DNA of 64,000 nucleotides, from NCBI GenBank assembly GCA_006384855.1, contig VCJN01000638.1, forward strand, positions 1-64,000. The letters run 5' to 3'. The notes beneath the pieces were generated by a model, which had not been told where the DNA came from, made no database searches, and saw nothing but the letters and a program-made list of their open reading frames with translations. The stretch comes from Tetraselmis striata. Its lineage: Eukaryota; Chlorophyta; Chlorodendrophyceae; Chlorodendrales; Chlorodendraceae. Shown in pieces: positions 1-12,356 of the stretch; position 1 is the first letter of the stretch, and every line of letters starts with the position of its first letter. The position numbers and the translations under genes were made by a program.

Positions 1-590
1 GACTGTCGCATAAAACTTGCGTGTCATACATCCTATGCATACAACCAGCCATCACTGGGAGTGCCCGAGCAAATGTGACGGCGGAATCTACACCGCCGCC
101 AACGTGTTGCTCCCATGTGCGTTGACCGTGTTTCGGTGGTACGTGCCAACTTTGTGCCAATCAGCAACGGCATTGCCGTAAAACAGTTTTTAAAAGTGCG
201 ATAACCGGACAAAACGGCTGCCTCCTTAGCGTGGGAGGCTTGCATACACTGAAACGCAAGGCCCCATGGCTCCGTAGCCCCATAGCTTGAGCAAGGCGCG
301 CGCGAGGATACGCGCGGATGTATATTTGCAAATACTTATGTGGAATGGTGTATGATCTCAAGTACTAGTACTGCTGCTTTCGTCAGCGGTGATGCTTTTA
401 GCGGCGAATTTGTTACTAGCATCACTTCTTTATTTCACACTAGCATATTCCTAAGTCACCTATCACTAGTTATCACCGTTAGCACGCGATGCGCGCGGGT
501 CGATCGATCACGTCGACGAGGGGTCGCGTGTGTACATTAATGATTAGTCGCTACATGTTAAATATATTGTAAATAGGGCGTCCGCCGCGC
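1..590. other. Gene-free left edge
   Basis: Only short overlapping ORFs on both strands, with no recognisable domain, splice pattern or repeat copy elsewhere in the window. I see no gene here. Confidence 0.5.
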
Positions 591-595
591 GAGCC

Positions 596-1572
596 ATCCC
601 TGGTGGCGCCAGGCAGCGGCCCACCGGGAGCGGAGGATCATGAGTGCGGCAAGCCAGGCGGCACCATCCCCACCTCCACGTGGTGAGTGCCGGTAACCCC
701 TAAGACCCGTGCCCGACTGGGTGCGGCCGGGGGCTGAGCGGGGTGGCCGATTGTGGCGGGTCCTCGGTTTCTGCGACAACGAGGGAGCCCTTCAAGGGGC
801 TTTTCAAAAAATACTCGCAGCCCCGGTAGCGCCTGCTGGCGCCGCCGGGCAGCAACCATGTACAAGGAGCTGGTAGAAATAATTCATGTAGGACCTCGGC
901 CTTGCGTCGGCCTCTCCGAGACCCGCCTACAGGTGGGGAGGGGGGTCGGTACGACTCGGTCGGGGGCAGCCTACTCGCAAGTGCTATTCGAAGAAAATCA
1001 TGTTGTCGTACATTGGTGCGACGTGCACGGTACGGGGGGCGTTGCAATACTCGGCACAGCCTTGCACGGTAGCGGCTGTAATAAATCCAACCGAGCACGG
1101 GCCCGGGAAGCCGTACTTGGGCGGTGACCTCGGCCAGGATGAGCGTTGGCAGTTGCCTGCCGCGTGTCGGGCGATCCGGCAGTGGTGTGCTGCACAAGAT
1201 CGGCGAGCATACGGCCAGCAGTGCATGGGGTGTTTTCCCCGCCTTAATCTCCGACCTCCGAGTCAGGATGTCCAGGGATACCGCTTGCAACAACTCAAGG
1301 CGGAGGCTGGTTCCAGCGGCGCGACGGCCGAGCGGCCTCGTTGCTTGGCCGTGGTCGGTGGAGCGTAGAGCTAGAGCAAGCTGGGACTTCCGGGGGAGAA
1401 TAACGGTGGGAACATGTACATATACGGGCGGTCACGTGATCACGGGTTTTTGCGGCCGGGCTAGCGAGTATAGGCTGGCGCCATTGTTCGAGCGTAGTAA
1501 GCCAATGTATGACTCACGTGTAGTGTACCGTACCATCGATGCAAAATTAGTACATTTACTGTATCGTAGCCA
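596..1572 (+). repeat. Dispersed repeat about 1 kb, copy 1
   Basis: This stretch aligns along its length, by eye at roughly three quarters identity, with the reverse complement of 36755-37735. Shared landmarks include GGCAAGC..GGCGGCACC near the left end, the run CGTTGCAATACTCGGCACA (CGTTACAATACTCGGCACA in copy 2), GACTTCCGGGGGAGAATAAC, and a CACGTGGCCT-like end. The long minus-strand ORF across 700-1293 has no domain and is not conserved as a frame, so I do not call a gene. The second copy lies inside the DIRS-like fossil at 34.9-39.1 kb, so both may be parts of one element family. A shorter match to the far end of copy 2 also occurs at about 7495-7585. Confidence 0.6.
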
Positions 1573-1599
1573 CGTGGCCTACATATAGCCCCCGCCGTA

Positions 1600-2930
1600 C
1601 GCGCTTTAAATAACCGAATGCGGGTTGGTCGGGGGCGGGCCCTTCCCCGATGCTGGGTAAAGACAGTTTGTCAAGACGAATACTTGATGCAGTTGTAACA
1701 AATTTCAAACTTCAAGTAATCATTAGAATATACTATGCAGGAGCGGCAGGTAGAAATTGAAATTGATTACAACTACTAGCTAGTCCGCCGCATCCACGGG
1801 GCGGCCGAGACTGAGCTGCTCTTAGGGCATGCTATCTCTAACCACAAATAGGAAACACTATGTGCAATTACAGTTCAAGCTACCGGCCATCCTCATGTGT
1901 GTCCTAGCCCCTCCTCCTTCCGGAGGGTTGTAGCTAGCACAGCAGGGCCTCCCCCCCCCCCCCCCCTGTTGTCCTGCCCTAAGTCAACCCTATCCCATTC
2001 ATAGCTACACATGCATGCTTATTAGTTAGGCAGCTAGAGGCGTCCCGCCTACGGTGAGATGGGGGAAGGGAGCTAACCGGAGTAGCTAACACTGTGAGAT
2101 TCAGATGTGACATACGGGTGACGAAGCACTACCGTACCGGTACCACTATTATCCGTGAAAGCTGCTGCTGGTGGCGGCATGTCCATCCAGTTACGTGCGA
2201 GTACATCCGGCGTTATTGCCGGCTGGCGATAAATCCTTTTTGTAATCATTGTGGTAGTCGTACATGACGTGTGATGTGTTACATGGCACTGAAGTATAAG
2301 GTGCGAGGTTGTCCGTGTAGTACCGGGTAGTACGCGATATATTTATTAAGCCGGTACCGGGTATCTAATACGAACCCGGGCGCGATGACAAGTTGTCCTG
2401 TGGATAACTACGACTATTAGATAGTACATGGGAGCGCAAATCGCAGCCGTACTATTCGGCTAGGGGCCTGCCCGCCGTCCGATCAAAGGTCATCAGACGG
2501 GCGGTTTGGCTGCCATGTTTTGCCAAAGAGTGCTCACGTTACACAAATATTCGCGAGGGGGAGGGCGGGGGCAGGCAGCGGTTTGCCGAAGAATGTTTGA
2601 ATTACAATATTCGCGACAGCTGCCATCGGGGAATGTGGCCCGGGGGGGGGGGGGGGGGGAGGCGGGCGGGCGTGGTCCCCCCGCCGCCCCCCGTAAGTGT
2701 CGCTCATTATTCATCCAACATGGAGCCGGTTATTAGTAGCGTTTCATGGGGGCTGCGATGCCCTCCGTCATGGTAGTAATGGGGTATTGTTATACTCGGC
2801 GGAGTAAAATATGCTAAGGTACTCAGCGATGTGTTCATCTCGTGCATCAGGCCGATTTGTTGGAAAATCTGAAAAATTCGCAGTACCGGCCACTTGGGTT
2901 TGTAGTGGCCGGGGTTCTTGGGTTAGCTGG
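1600..2930. other. Intergenic, no gene seen
   Basis: The stretch holds a C-homopolymer near 1950-1966 and a G-homopolymer near 2641-2659. At 2090-2111 a 22-base sequence is identical to 57207-57228, just behind the LINE-like fragment there, so a scrap of the same element family probably ends here. Otherwise nothing is recognisable. Confidence 0.4.
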
Positions 2931-5640
2931 CCGGTTGGTTGTGTCGGCCGATCGCGCGGCCATTGCTAGTGCGACCTGCCTGATGGGTGGGTTGTTTCGT
3001 CGTCCGTCTCCCACTCGCTGTCCGAGTCGTGGGTGCCAGGGAGGCTCGGCTTGCTCCTACTGTGGGTGCGGGCGGTGCCGCGAGAGCGGCTGCGACCCCG
3101 AGGTTGCTTCGTCTTGCGCTTGCCAGGTGCGGCTGCCTTGCCCTTACCCTTCGGTAGGGGTTGGTGGGGAGGCTGCTCGAGCATGATCGAGTGGCGTTAG
3201 GGGTGACGCAGGCGGTGTGACCACCCCATGAGCCGGGCCAATTCGCCCGAGAGTGCGGGTTTGCTGGTTGGGGAGGACAGCTCGTGCAGCTCTGTGGTCT
3301 CGGCTGTAGTGAAATGTTGGATATCGATAAGGCTTTATGCGGTGCCGTCAGGTCTGCCTTCGCGGAACGTGCACTGGAATATCGGACGCTGGGGGAGGCG
3401 TGGGTAACGCCGGCCAAACATGGTACCTTCGCTGCTCTGCGGTGGCCGTTGTCGTCCACGTCCACGTCCGTGGTGTTGTCGTTCTCCTCGTAGTTGAGTT
3501 ACAGCTCGTCCTCGCCGTCGGCTTGTATGCTTGTCATGGGGACCGCTCCTGGGGTGGGGGCTGGTGGCGCGGGGATTGGGCGAGCGCCGGGAGTTGCCTC
3601 CGCTGCTGCTCGGCTCTTATCGAGGGATGCGACGGCAGTATTGATCACCCCGCGCCTCGGCACAACATGTTCACACACAGGGGGGGGTGTCGTTAGGCTG
3701 GGGGGTTGACATGGCCTGTTGGGGTCGTTGCTAGTGGCGGTTGGGCTGGACCGGATGGTGTTGGCGCCGGCGCCGCGTCCGCTGCTTCGCTGCTCGGCCG
3801 ACGCCGGACTTGGCGCGGCCCTGATCTTCTCGCTCGCCGTCGACACCGTCTTGCGCCACTGCTCCGTGCGGTCAGTGACTCGGGTGCCACCGATAAGGCT
3901 GTGGTGGTGGGCGATCAGCTGCAGGGGGAATGTGTAGACCGCTCGATGTTCTGCTTGGAGCGTGAGGGCGGATGTTGGGTGGGGGGGGGGGGGGGGGGGG
4001 GTCTTTCGAGCCTTCTTGCGTAGGCCTAGCGTCATGCGGCGGGGCTGGTTGTGGCCAGCGTTGCCGCCGAGCTCGCCCGCCTCGCGGACCGATTGGCTGA
4101 AAGGGTGTACGTGTAGCTCCGAGGGATCGAACTCGGGCACCGTGATGTAGATTACGATGGTGCGGAGGCGGACCGCCCGCATTAGGGAGATGGGGGAGGT
4201 GGGCGGGGCCAAGGCAAGTTGCAGGGTAGCCCCGAACTCCTCGTCTTCTTCGCCGAGAGAGTAGATGGCGCAAAGGTTGTCGTTCCCCACGTGTAACAGC
4301 TTTTGGTGGGTGTGGTGTTGCTTCATGTCGACGACAACAACCGCCATGCTGTCTGTCAACCACTGGGCTTGTAGTTGCACCGGGGGGGGGGGGGGGGGGG
4401 GGGGGGGAGGTTATTGATGCGCTGGTTGATGGTGGCGTCAATCGCCTCGGTCAGCTGCTCGACCGTCGGCAGCTGTAGGTAGGTCGGCTAGGGGGCTGGT
4501 GCATATCGCGCGAGCTGTCAGCACGCATCCGAAGAACAGCTTGGCAAGTTCTGGGGGCAGCATGCCTCGCTGTGGGGTGGCGGGGTGGTCCTCGGGATCC
4601 TCGTTGTGTTCGACGGTGACATGAACCACCGAACGGCCATGCGTCTGATCGCCGAACGGCAACGCTAGTACGGCGTCGCGGCCGACGTCTTGTAGTAGAT
4701 CCGCCGTTTTGGGATCAAGTAGCTCGAGTCGTACCGAATCGGCCGAGCGGCGGGCCTTCCATACCTCTCGGACCTCCAGGAGGGCCATCATGGTGCGGGT
4801 CGGGGGCCATGACGACGTCGTGGCGGATCGGCCGCGTCCTCGGCCCATGCCCTCACGCCGGCATATACCAGTGAGTCCGCTGGCGTCACCGCAAGTTAGC
4901 CCGCCGCCTCTTCGTCCACCGCGCGGGGCTGATCGTATGGCGGGAGGAGGCCCTCCGCTAGGTGTTGCCACATGTCGGCCTCCGTAGAGCCCCGGAACGA
5001 GGGAGAGCGGAGCCACACCTAGTGTACCGGGCGCTCGATGTCGTCGAGGTGCGGTGCTCCGAGCAGGCGGCGGGTGGAGCAGCGGCGCGGCCCTGTCGAT
5101 CGAGGATCGATGCGCCCTCGCTAGTCCATTGGAAATGCAGGACAGTGGCCGTTGTTTCTCGGCGGGCTAGTCTCAGGATGACGGACCTAGTAGGAGTGGG
5201 GAGCCTGGTGCCGCTCGATCCGGCTAGGTCGGCGGCGGCGGGCTTGGGGGGGCGGCGAGTCACCACCCAAACGTCTGCTGGCAGGATTTGAACTCCGATT
5301 TGGGGCTGAGGGTGCGGATTAGGTTCAAAAGAGTTCGGCCGCGCGACTCCTCGTCCATCGCTTGATGCTAGGCTACCAAGTCGCTGAACAGTAGGGCCAA
5401 GTGGGTGACATCGTCCGTGCCGGCGGGGAGGCCGGTTAGGGGCAGGTGGGACGGGCGTTTCAGTACGCGACAAAGGTGGCGGCGGGTAGCAGGTGGGAGT
5501 TGGGTTGCCGCTTTTTTGGCGGCCGCGATACCGTGCGGGTCGCAGGCTGTGGGTCTATGCTGCCGCACAAAAAGTTGCAAACGTCGCGCTGAGTGGACAT
5601 GTGGTGGTGGTGCACTACACGGTTGTAACGATCGACGTCC
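2930..5640 (-). other. Unrecognised coding-like region, perhaps a mobile-element ORF
   Basis: Several minus-strand frames, covering about 5640-5370, 5016-4438, 4380-3499 and 3184-2966, have protein-like composition: mixed hydrophobic and acidic segments such as the EEDEEFGATLQLALAPP stretch near 4250 and a VHVTVEHNEDPEDHP stretch near 4610. The downstream end becomes a basic, Arg/Ser-rich tail followed by an acidic patch (DSDSEWETDDE, near 3010). Two long G-homopolymers (3979-4000 and 4381-4407) interrupt it. I recognise no catalytic domain, reverse transcriptase or zinc knuckle. A structural-protein-like ORF of a decayed mobile element and a spliced host gene of unknown function are both possible. 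Confidence 0.3.
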
Positions 5641-5649
5641 AAGGTGTGA

Positions 5650-7870
5650 GATTAGCGGTGTCCCCTATATGCTATTATGCTTTCGATTGTCTGAGTGGGT
5701 TGATTCTTATATCGCCCGTACCGTGGGGCGAGCACTGGCAGCATAGCATAGCTGCCCCCCCCCCCCCCCCCCCCCCCGGCCCAAAGAAGCTCAGAATTTC
5801 ATTTGCAGGTTATTTAAGCATGTGTTGCCGTTGAACATGTCCATGCCCCAAGCTTGGGCCAAAGGCAGAATTGTGGCGCGGTCGCCATGACCTGAGGCCA
5901 CATGCTAAAGATCCTTGCACCCGTAAGCAGCACGCTTGAAGTTACCAATCATGATAACACGACCCCTCAAAGTGCTTGATTGCTCCCACATTCTGAGCCT
6001 ACATTGCAACGCGCCAACACGCATGCTCGCGGGCTTTCAGAAACAGTCACGCAAGACTGCCCAATTCTGATATAAGACGAAAGAAAGTTATAATGTTTGC
6101 GTGATTGCAAAAATTCCTGATTTTTGCAGGGCGAGCAACTGAGTTGCTCGTGTGACATGCAACAACTCGCTACCTCAGTGTCATAAACGGCGCCCACGCC
6201 ATGCGCCGAGCGACGAACATTGGGGTGATTGTTGACGACACTTGTATATCGGCAGCCATGGGGAACATCAACACGATAATGCACCTTTGAATCAAACTAT
6301 TGGTGTGCCATGCGCTCAAACCTATGCTGACATGCTGTAGCTGTTTTGCAACTCTTGTTACACATGGTACGTCTATGTACATTCGGGGGAACGAAGGGAT
6401 CTTTCACCGCGGCGGCGGTAAGACTTTGATGAGTACGATGAGTGTCGGAGTGGATGTTGCAAGTCCCCATCAGCATGCATCGCGGGTTGAGCAACGATAT
6501 TGTTCATTGTAGCATACGATGTTGATGCTGTTGAAAGCGATATATTTTGACGATGATGTTGTCGATGTGCCCATGCACCAGGTACCCGTGCTACATATAC
6601 CTTTCAAATCACCAGTAGCTAGGTTGCACCCACTAACGTAGTAATAGCGTACCCGCAAACGTACATACGGTACCAATACTTGTAATAATATCCTGTAAAT
6701 AATTATGACCATTTCTGTCCGCAACGTTTACCTTATTTTGATATTGGGGACTGCACAAGCGGACGCATAAATAAAGATTCATTTGAGGTCCCTTTTCTTC
6801 AAACTGCGCGGATGAGTTTATTCCTTAGTGTCGGACAAGCTCCGAAGGCTCGAAAGCTGATATGCCCTCGGAGGCCAACGGAGGCCCTCGGCTTACCGCG
6901 TACACATGCTTCATGCGCTGTTACACCTATTGCGAACACTCGCACAATATTAAGACTATAGATATAGTGTCAAAGATATCGCCGTAGGCAGTAATGGCCG
7001 GCGTCGGTCGCGGAGGACCGCCAAGCTGCGCGGGTGCCCAGCTCTCGGGAGACTCGTAGGGCTGCTGCATGTCGAGTCAGAAATGTCATGGTTTCGGAGT
7101 ACCTCCAAGTATTCAGAAATAGAGAAATTTGCATAGACCGAACACATCAGCATATTGTGCCGAGTGTTGACGTTTTTGGGTGTTTGTGCGTGCAATTCAT
7201 CGCAGCCACATGCCGCAATGTAATGACTACATTTACGTGTAGTGGTCGCCGTTTGCATGTGATGCCCATAATCGGGCCGGCGCCATTTGGCTCCCGAGAG
7301 CACCGCCAGTAATTGATGTGTGCCGCCATCCCGAAAGTAACATGATTTCATTGTTGTGCTCGTTAGTTGTTTAGAAACACTTCGCCGTCAATCAGCATGC
7401 TGCGCATGATGTTATTGTCATTATTCAAATTTGAAACTGGAAAATGTTCGCTTTATTATTCCTGCCAGTTTTTTCAAAGCTACACCGGCCAACTGTACGG
7501 CCCGGCTGCATGAACCCGCATAGGGTCGGCCGTATCCCGTAGCATGCAGCCCTCTGAAGGCCACGCGTCACGATTCAAATATATGGAACGAATTTCTTTA
7601 CACGCTGACGCGTTTGCAACATGATGGGCACGTCTCGCCATGCTTGCCACTTACATGATCGTCAAATATATGCTTAACCACCATCATAGTCATTGAAGTT
7701 GCACGCCCAGCCCGGCCCGCACTCGGCCGAGATGAAGACCGTGCTCAGCATGCTGCGTGTTGGTGATTGCTGATTAACATGGGGAGACGCCGGCGACTAC
7801 GGCGGACAGTAGTACTCCGTTGACAAGTGACGCGGCGGGCTGGTTCCTGCGCTTGCATACCACCAATACT
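5650..7870. other. Gene-free stretch, possible outer part of the decayed array
   Basis: Starts behind a C-homopolymer (5756-5778). No domain-bearing ORF. A GGTTTCGGAG signature at 7091 resembles the units of the array that follows, and 7495-7585 resembles 36660-36745 (GCAGCCCTCT.AAGGCCACG). No gene is supported. Confidence 0.35.
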
Positions 7871-9482
7871 ATATGCTGACTCGCCCGCGGCTTTCGATGG
7901 CACAGCTGCAGATTCAGCGATTATGCCGCGCAGCTTTGATTGGCGGCACCCCTCGACGAAGCGCCGACTCGGTGCTTCGAATATCCAAACAAGTCGATGC
8001 TAGTGCAACGTGCTTCTGGGCACGTCCGCCATCATGCAAGCGGGCACTGCTGCAATCATGCCATGCCGCTTTGCACATGACTCTTCGCCATCGATTTTTA
8101 GTAGGACATGCACTCCGACGCACGCGAGGCTTTATGGTTTCGGAGCACCGTTTGCGAAGGACTAATGATAAACACCGTTGCTGCGGGCAACGCACTACTA
8201 ATGCACCACGCAGCGCATACCACGTGCCGCGCTCATGCAATCTACCTATTACATGTCGCAGCGCGCCGCACTTGCTGCAGTTTGTACCATCCACATTACG
8301 CGTAGAAACACGTTAAAATCATCGCGCTGATATGTTGTTGATTGTCTACTGGCCACCGCCATCGAGTAGTGGCAAGTAAGGCCCACCCGCGGGCTTAGTT
8401 CAGTAGCTGCATCGACGACTTGGGCGCAGCGTAGTCGACCGGTGATTTATGGTTACGGAGCACCGAATCCGACTGTCTGACCACGGATCGTTCTCATCAC
8501 AACACGCATGCATCATCGTGCCGCTTGCTGCTGCGATTGTGTTGCACAGCGCAACATGCACGACTCGCCATGAGCAAGCATCCACGCAGTCGCACGACTA
8601 TCGCCTGACCCAACGTGATCACCCGTAAATAGTTGTTGCCTCCTATAGTCGGGCTGCCTCTCGTTTTTGCGAAGCGCCGGTGATGTCACGCACAGGCGCA
8701 AGTTTTTACTTTGGTGCGCATCGCCGACTCGCTAAGTGCGACACACCGTTGCAGATGCTCCTTTAGTTACGGCGAGCGCTTCCCGCTTCTCGCTATGCTT
8801 GCCTACCACACAATTCGCGAGGATCCCCCCTCGTCGAAATGTTACTGGCCGGTACAATGAAAGCAACCCGGTCCGCCGAGTTCCTGCCTCCAGGCGACGC
8901 CTACGATTTCGCGATACCACGCACAACCTCTCTGGTTTCGGAGCGCCGAGCGCGACAAACCACCCGGGGCATCGCATCGCGAGTCGCGTCTCGTTGGGCT
9001 TGCAAACCGCAGTACCGCATGACTCACCACGAGTCTCCCTTCATGCTGCAGAACTACAAGGCCCGATTCGGCCGTTCCGCGCGATCCTATTAAGATGCGT
9101 TCGTCGGGGAGTCTCCCGACTCCGCGTCGCGCCGGCGCTTGTAGTTATTTCGAGCGCCGAGTGCGATGGACCACAACGGACATGCGGCTGTCTCTACGCC
9201 TCGCGCGCAGGTTGTTGCGCTTGCATGCCGCATGAATCGCCACGAGGACCCGTTGATACCGCACTGATGTAGGCAGACAGCCCGACACCGCACGACCCAA
9301 GCTATGAATTCGCTCGGGTCGTGAAGTCTTCCGACTCCGCGCTGCCTGGGACAATGTTTCTTTTCGGAGCGCCGCGTGCGTCAGTGCGACGCGCCTCAGA
9401 GGCGCAGACCCGCCGCTGCCTCAACATCTCGCGCAGGCACCGTGCCGCCCTACCTAGAAATAGTGGGGGGGCGCCCCCCCAC

Positions 9483-9507
9483 GCGCCGGGCGCGGAGCGC
9501 CCGGCGC
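9483..9507. repeat. Subterminal hairpin of the hAT-like element
   Basis: GCGCCGGGCGC, loop GGA, then GCGCCCGGCGC: a perfect 11-bp stem just inside the left terminal repeat. Subterminal hairpins are common transposase-binding or structural features; that role is inferred. Confidence 0.7.
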
Positions 9508-9726
9508 CACTCGAGGGGGGGGGGGGGGGGGGTCTGGGGGGGAGGGCATCGATCCAGCCCCCCCCCCCCCCCCCCCCCCCCCAGAAAAAAAATTGGATTT
9601 TACGGTTAAAAAGTGAGCTTTCCCTTAATAAATTTGGTATTCGAGCGCCTGTCTGTCCGCGAAACAACCCTAAGACTATTCAAAGAAATCGACTCAGATA
9701 TTTGGCAGCAATGTAAAAATAAATCA

Positions 9727-12138
9727 TTACATGAAGGACAATTTTGACTCTTCAGCCAAGCGCCTGTCAACTACTTCAGAGACGTCGGTTGGAAGATATC
9801 TTTGCTTCTTATCTGTGGACAAAAATCTCACAATGCCGCTCTTTTGAGTAACTTGCCCATACAACCGAAGTGCATCTTTTATGAATTGGTCAGGTCGAGC
9901 TTGGGAAGGCATGTTGAAATGCACAATTGACTCATATGCATACATGGCGAATGACAACCCACGCTGTCCGACAGCATGCTTGTCAACAAAGCCACACATT
10001 GCCTCCACAACAGCTTCATTTGCAGTTTTCAGGACAATCATGCAGTAAATGTGTAAAGCCGGCTGTGCACCTTCGTACAACTTGCTGTCCGTCAGGACTT
10101 GTTCTTGAATGACGGTGCCCGACATATTGACATTACAATCTTTGTCATGCCATTTGTGCCGTGACTCCTCTGAGTCTGCCCTTGCATAAAAGCTGGTGAA
10201 ATCCTCATGCAAGCAGCGGGCCAAGTTTTGCAGAGCTGTCCAGGAAGCCTCCCAGGGCTCAACATTCACACCAGCCGCACTTACCCATTTCCATACCTGA
10301 CGGAATGGCTGCTTCACCTCTGCATCCGTATATTGGGCTAGAGACGAATATCCTGGAAATGATTTCCTGCAATACAATCTCAAGTCCAAGCACTTTGCTG
10401 CAACAGCAATCATTTCATGCTCATCATCAATGAACCTCACCTGAAAGAAATGAACCATGTTCTCGATCCAATCAGCAATGAAATGCTGGAGATCAGTATA
10501 GGCTTGAGCCTGCGTGCATTCTGGGTTGTCAGTGGGGAACATCGCGCAGTGGATGGCCAGGCGCTCCCCAAGCAGCTCCCCTGATTTCAAGAACTCAGCA
10601 TATGTGGAAGTGCCCTCCGCAGCCTGGCCATGCACGCGGCGATGCAAGAACGGAAAATGTTCTTCACTGAAACGTTGCTCCAACCTGAGCGCATCTCTCA
10701 TGTCAAGCATCTCATTAAAGAATCGATTATCATCATCTATCAATTCCCATGGGATGGTGTTCACCGTTTGCATCTTCAAACTCAGATTCATGCACTTCTC
10801 AAGCAGGGGGACAAGGCAAGTGACCTCAGCCATAAACCAATAATTCAGTAGCCCGTTATCAAGCCAACCCTGCATTTTGACTCTCTCTTTCTCTGTGACC
10901 TTAGGACCAGCAATCTTGTCACGTATCCCTTTCAACAACACAATATAATTTCTGACAAAATTCTGATACACTTTGTGCTCTGACTGTGCAAATCTTGTGT
11001 CACAGAAGCGCTTAAGTGCATACAATAATGTGTCCATGTCATTTGCAATGTCAAGCAGGCTTTCGTATCCCTGGCCATAGCTGAACTTTGTGTAAATATC
11101 AGAAATGAGCTCAGATATTTTGGCGTACCACTCAACGCTGGGCAGCTCTCCTTCCTCCCTAGCTGAGGCAGCTCCTGTTGCAGCCCCGCTCTCATTTGCT
11201 GGAGCTTCGCTTGCCTCGCCCCCATCCTCACCAACTACACCCTCCTCCTGTGATGTGTGATGTGATGGCAGGGCAGGTTGTGCAAACATGGGTGCAAGCA
11301 CAACTCCGCGTGTGAGGTGGTGAGCACTTTGCTGAAGTGACTCTTCCGCCCTCCTGGTCGGTCGCCGGGCGCGGGCTGTCCGGCGCAGCTGTTGGCCAGT
11401 TGGGGCGGCACTGTCCGCCTGCTGCACATTAGGCTCTGGCTGGCCGGCTGAGGCGGCAGTGTCCATGGCCGCCGCCTGCTCATCACCCTGCTCCTGGCTG
11501 GCTGGGGCAGTAGTGCTGGGGGAGCCAGGGGGCGGGGAGCGGCGGCGTGGCGCAGCCACTTCTATCTGGCGGGCGACAGATGGCTTATCCTTACGGACGT
11601 CGCCAATGGTTAGCTCCAACCGGTGGGCTGCATCCCATGTGCATAGCAACCATGCCATAATGATGCTCACCTTATCGATGTCATCCCTGTCCTCCTTCGG
11701 TAGCAAGTGCTTTGCCAACTCCTCCGCCACATTATTGGCCAAATACTGGCCATCGGCAGCAAAACCCACTAATTGTTGCCTTAGCTCCTCTCGGGTGAAC
11801 TTCAATGTTTCATACATGCAGGTCTCAATCAACTCATCCGCAAGACCTTTCTCAGAGCCATCCTTTGCCAATATATAATCCACAAAGGCTGACTTGATGA
11901 TGCCTTTATCAAAGAACAACAACCCAACAGCTTGGCCAGTGCGGCTTTGCTCTGTCACTTTATCAGCAGTGCTAGCAAAAACACGTGGCTTGCCTGTGGC
12001 AGGATCAACCTCTTTGAGGTAGTCGCGGATACGGGTTATGGTCAATTCATATAATGATTTCACCATACCTTTCATATGAACTGCTGCGCACTCTCCGCTG
12101 TAATCTCTGCGCCGTTCTCCCCGAACAGTGCGTTGCAC
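9727..12138 (-). CDS. hAT-like transposase (KRBA2/ZNF862-like)
   Basis: An open frame of 803 codons on the minus strand. The conserved core near residues 50-110 (TADKVTEQSRTGQAVGLLFF, then SAFVDYILAKDG and a FAADGQY motif) resembles the RNase H-fold region of hAT-derived proteins of the KRBA2/ZNF862 type, in which an Asp follows the TGQAVG strand. WDAAHRLEL and FCDTRFAQSEHKVYQN segments follow the same pattern, with the latter matching the usual TRW(F)..S block. A Pro/Gln/Ala-rich low-complexity insert separates them (residues about 200-330). I do not see a clear C-terminal hAT dimerisation domain. A second coding-like segment upstream (about 12293-12075, Pro-rich, then EYIDIAQMCNALFGENG) lies in another frame and overlaps the start, so the true N-terminus probably needs an intron or has shifted frame. 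The frame is long and intact, suggesting a fairly young copy. Confidence 0.7.
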   Translation of the reverse strand: MQRTVRGERRRDYSGECAAVHMKGMVKSLYELTITRIRDYLKEVDPATGKPRVFASTADKVTEQSRTGQAVGLLFFDKGIIKSAFVDYILAKDGSEKGLADELIETCMYETLKFTREELRQQLVGFAADGQYLANNVAEELAKHLLPKEDRDDIDKVSIIMAWLLCTWDAAHRLELTIGDVRKDKPSVARQIEVAAPRRRSPPPGSPSTTAPASQEQGDEQAAAMDTAASAGQPEPNVQQADSAAPTGQQLRRTARARRPTRRAEESLQQSAHHLTRGVVLAPMFAQPALPSHHTSQEEGVVGEDGGEASEAPANESGAATGAASAREEGELPSVEWYAKISELISDIYTKFSYGQGYESLLDIANDMDTLLYALKRFCDTRFAQSEHKVYQNFVRNYIVLLKGIRDKIAGPKVTEKERVKMQGWLDNGLLNYWFMAEVTCLVPLLEKCMNLSLKMQTVNTIPWELIDDDNRFFNEMLDMRDALRLEQRFSEEHFPFLHRRVHGQAAEGTSTYAEFLKSGELLGERLAIHCAMFPTDNPECTQAQAYTDLQHFIADWIENMVHFFQVRFIDDEHEMIAVAAKCLDLRLYCRKSFPGYSSLAQYTDAEVKQPFRQVWKWVSAAGVNVEPWEASWTALQNLARCLHEDFTSFYARADSEESRHKWHDKDCNVNMSGTVIQEQVLTDSKLYEGAQPALHIYCMIVLKTANEAVVEAMCGFVDKHAVGQRGLSFAMYAYESIVHFNMPSQARPDQFIKDALRLYGQVTQKSGIVRFLSTDKKQRYLPTDVSEVVDRRLAEESKLSFM

Positions 12139-12356
12139 ATCTGTGCGATGTCGATGTATTCGGCGCTCCCGCCTCCGCCCGTGCTGGCAGTCATGGCGCC
12201 TACCTGACCTGGCTCCGACGGCGGCGGAACGCTCGGACCTGCTCGGGTCGGCGGTTGCGGCGGCTGAGGCTCTCGTGCCGTCTGAGATGGCATACCTCTG
12301 AGCTGAAATAGGTTAGTCTGCCCTGGCGGTGGCGCTCTAGGCAGGTCCTTCACGTT

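Noticed and set aside
700-1293. 197-codon minus-strand ORF
   Set aside because: Not conserved as a frame in the second copy of the repeat at 36.8-37.7 kb, and no domain.
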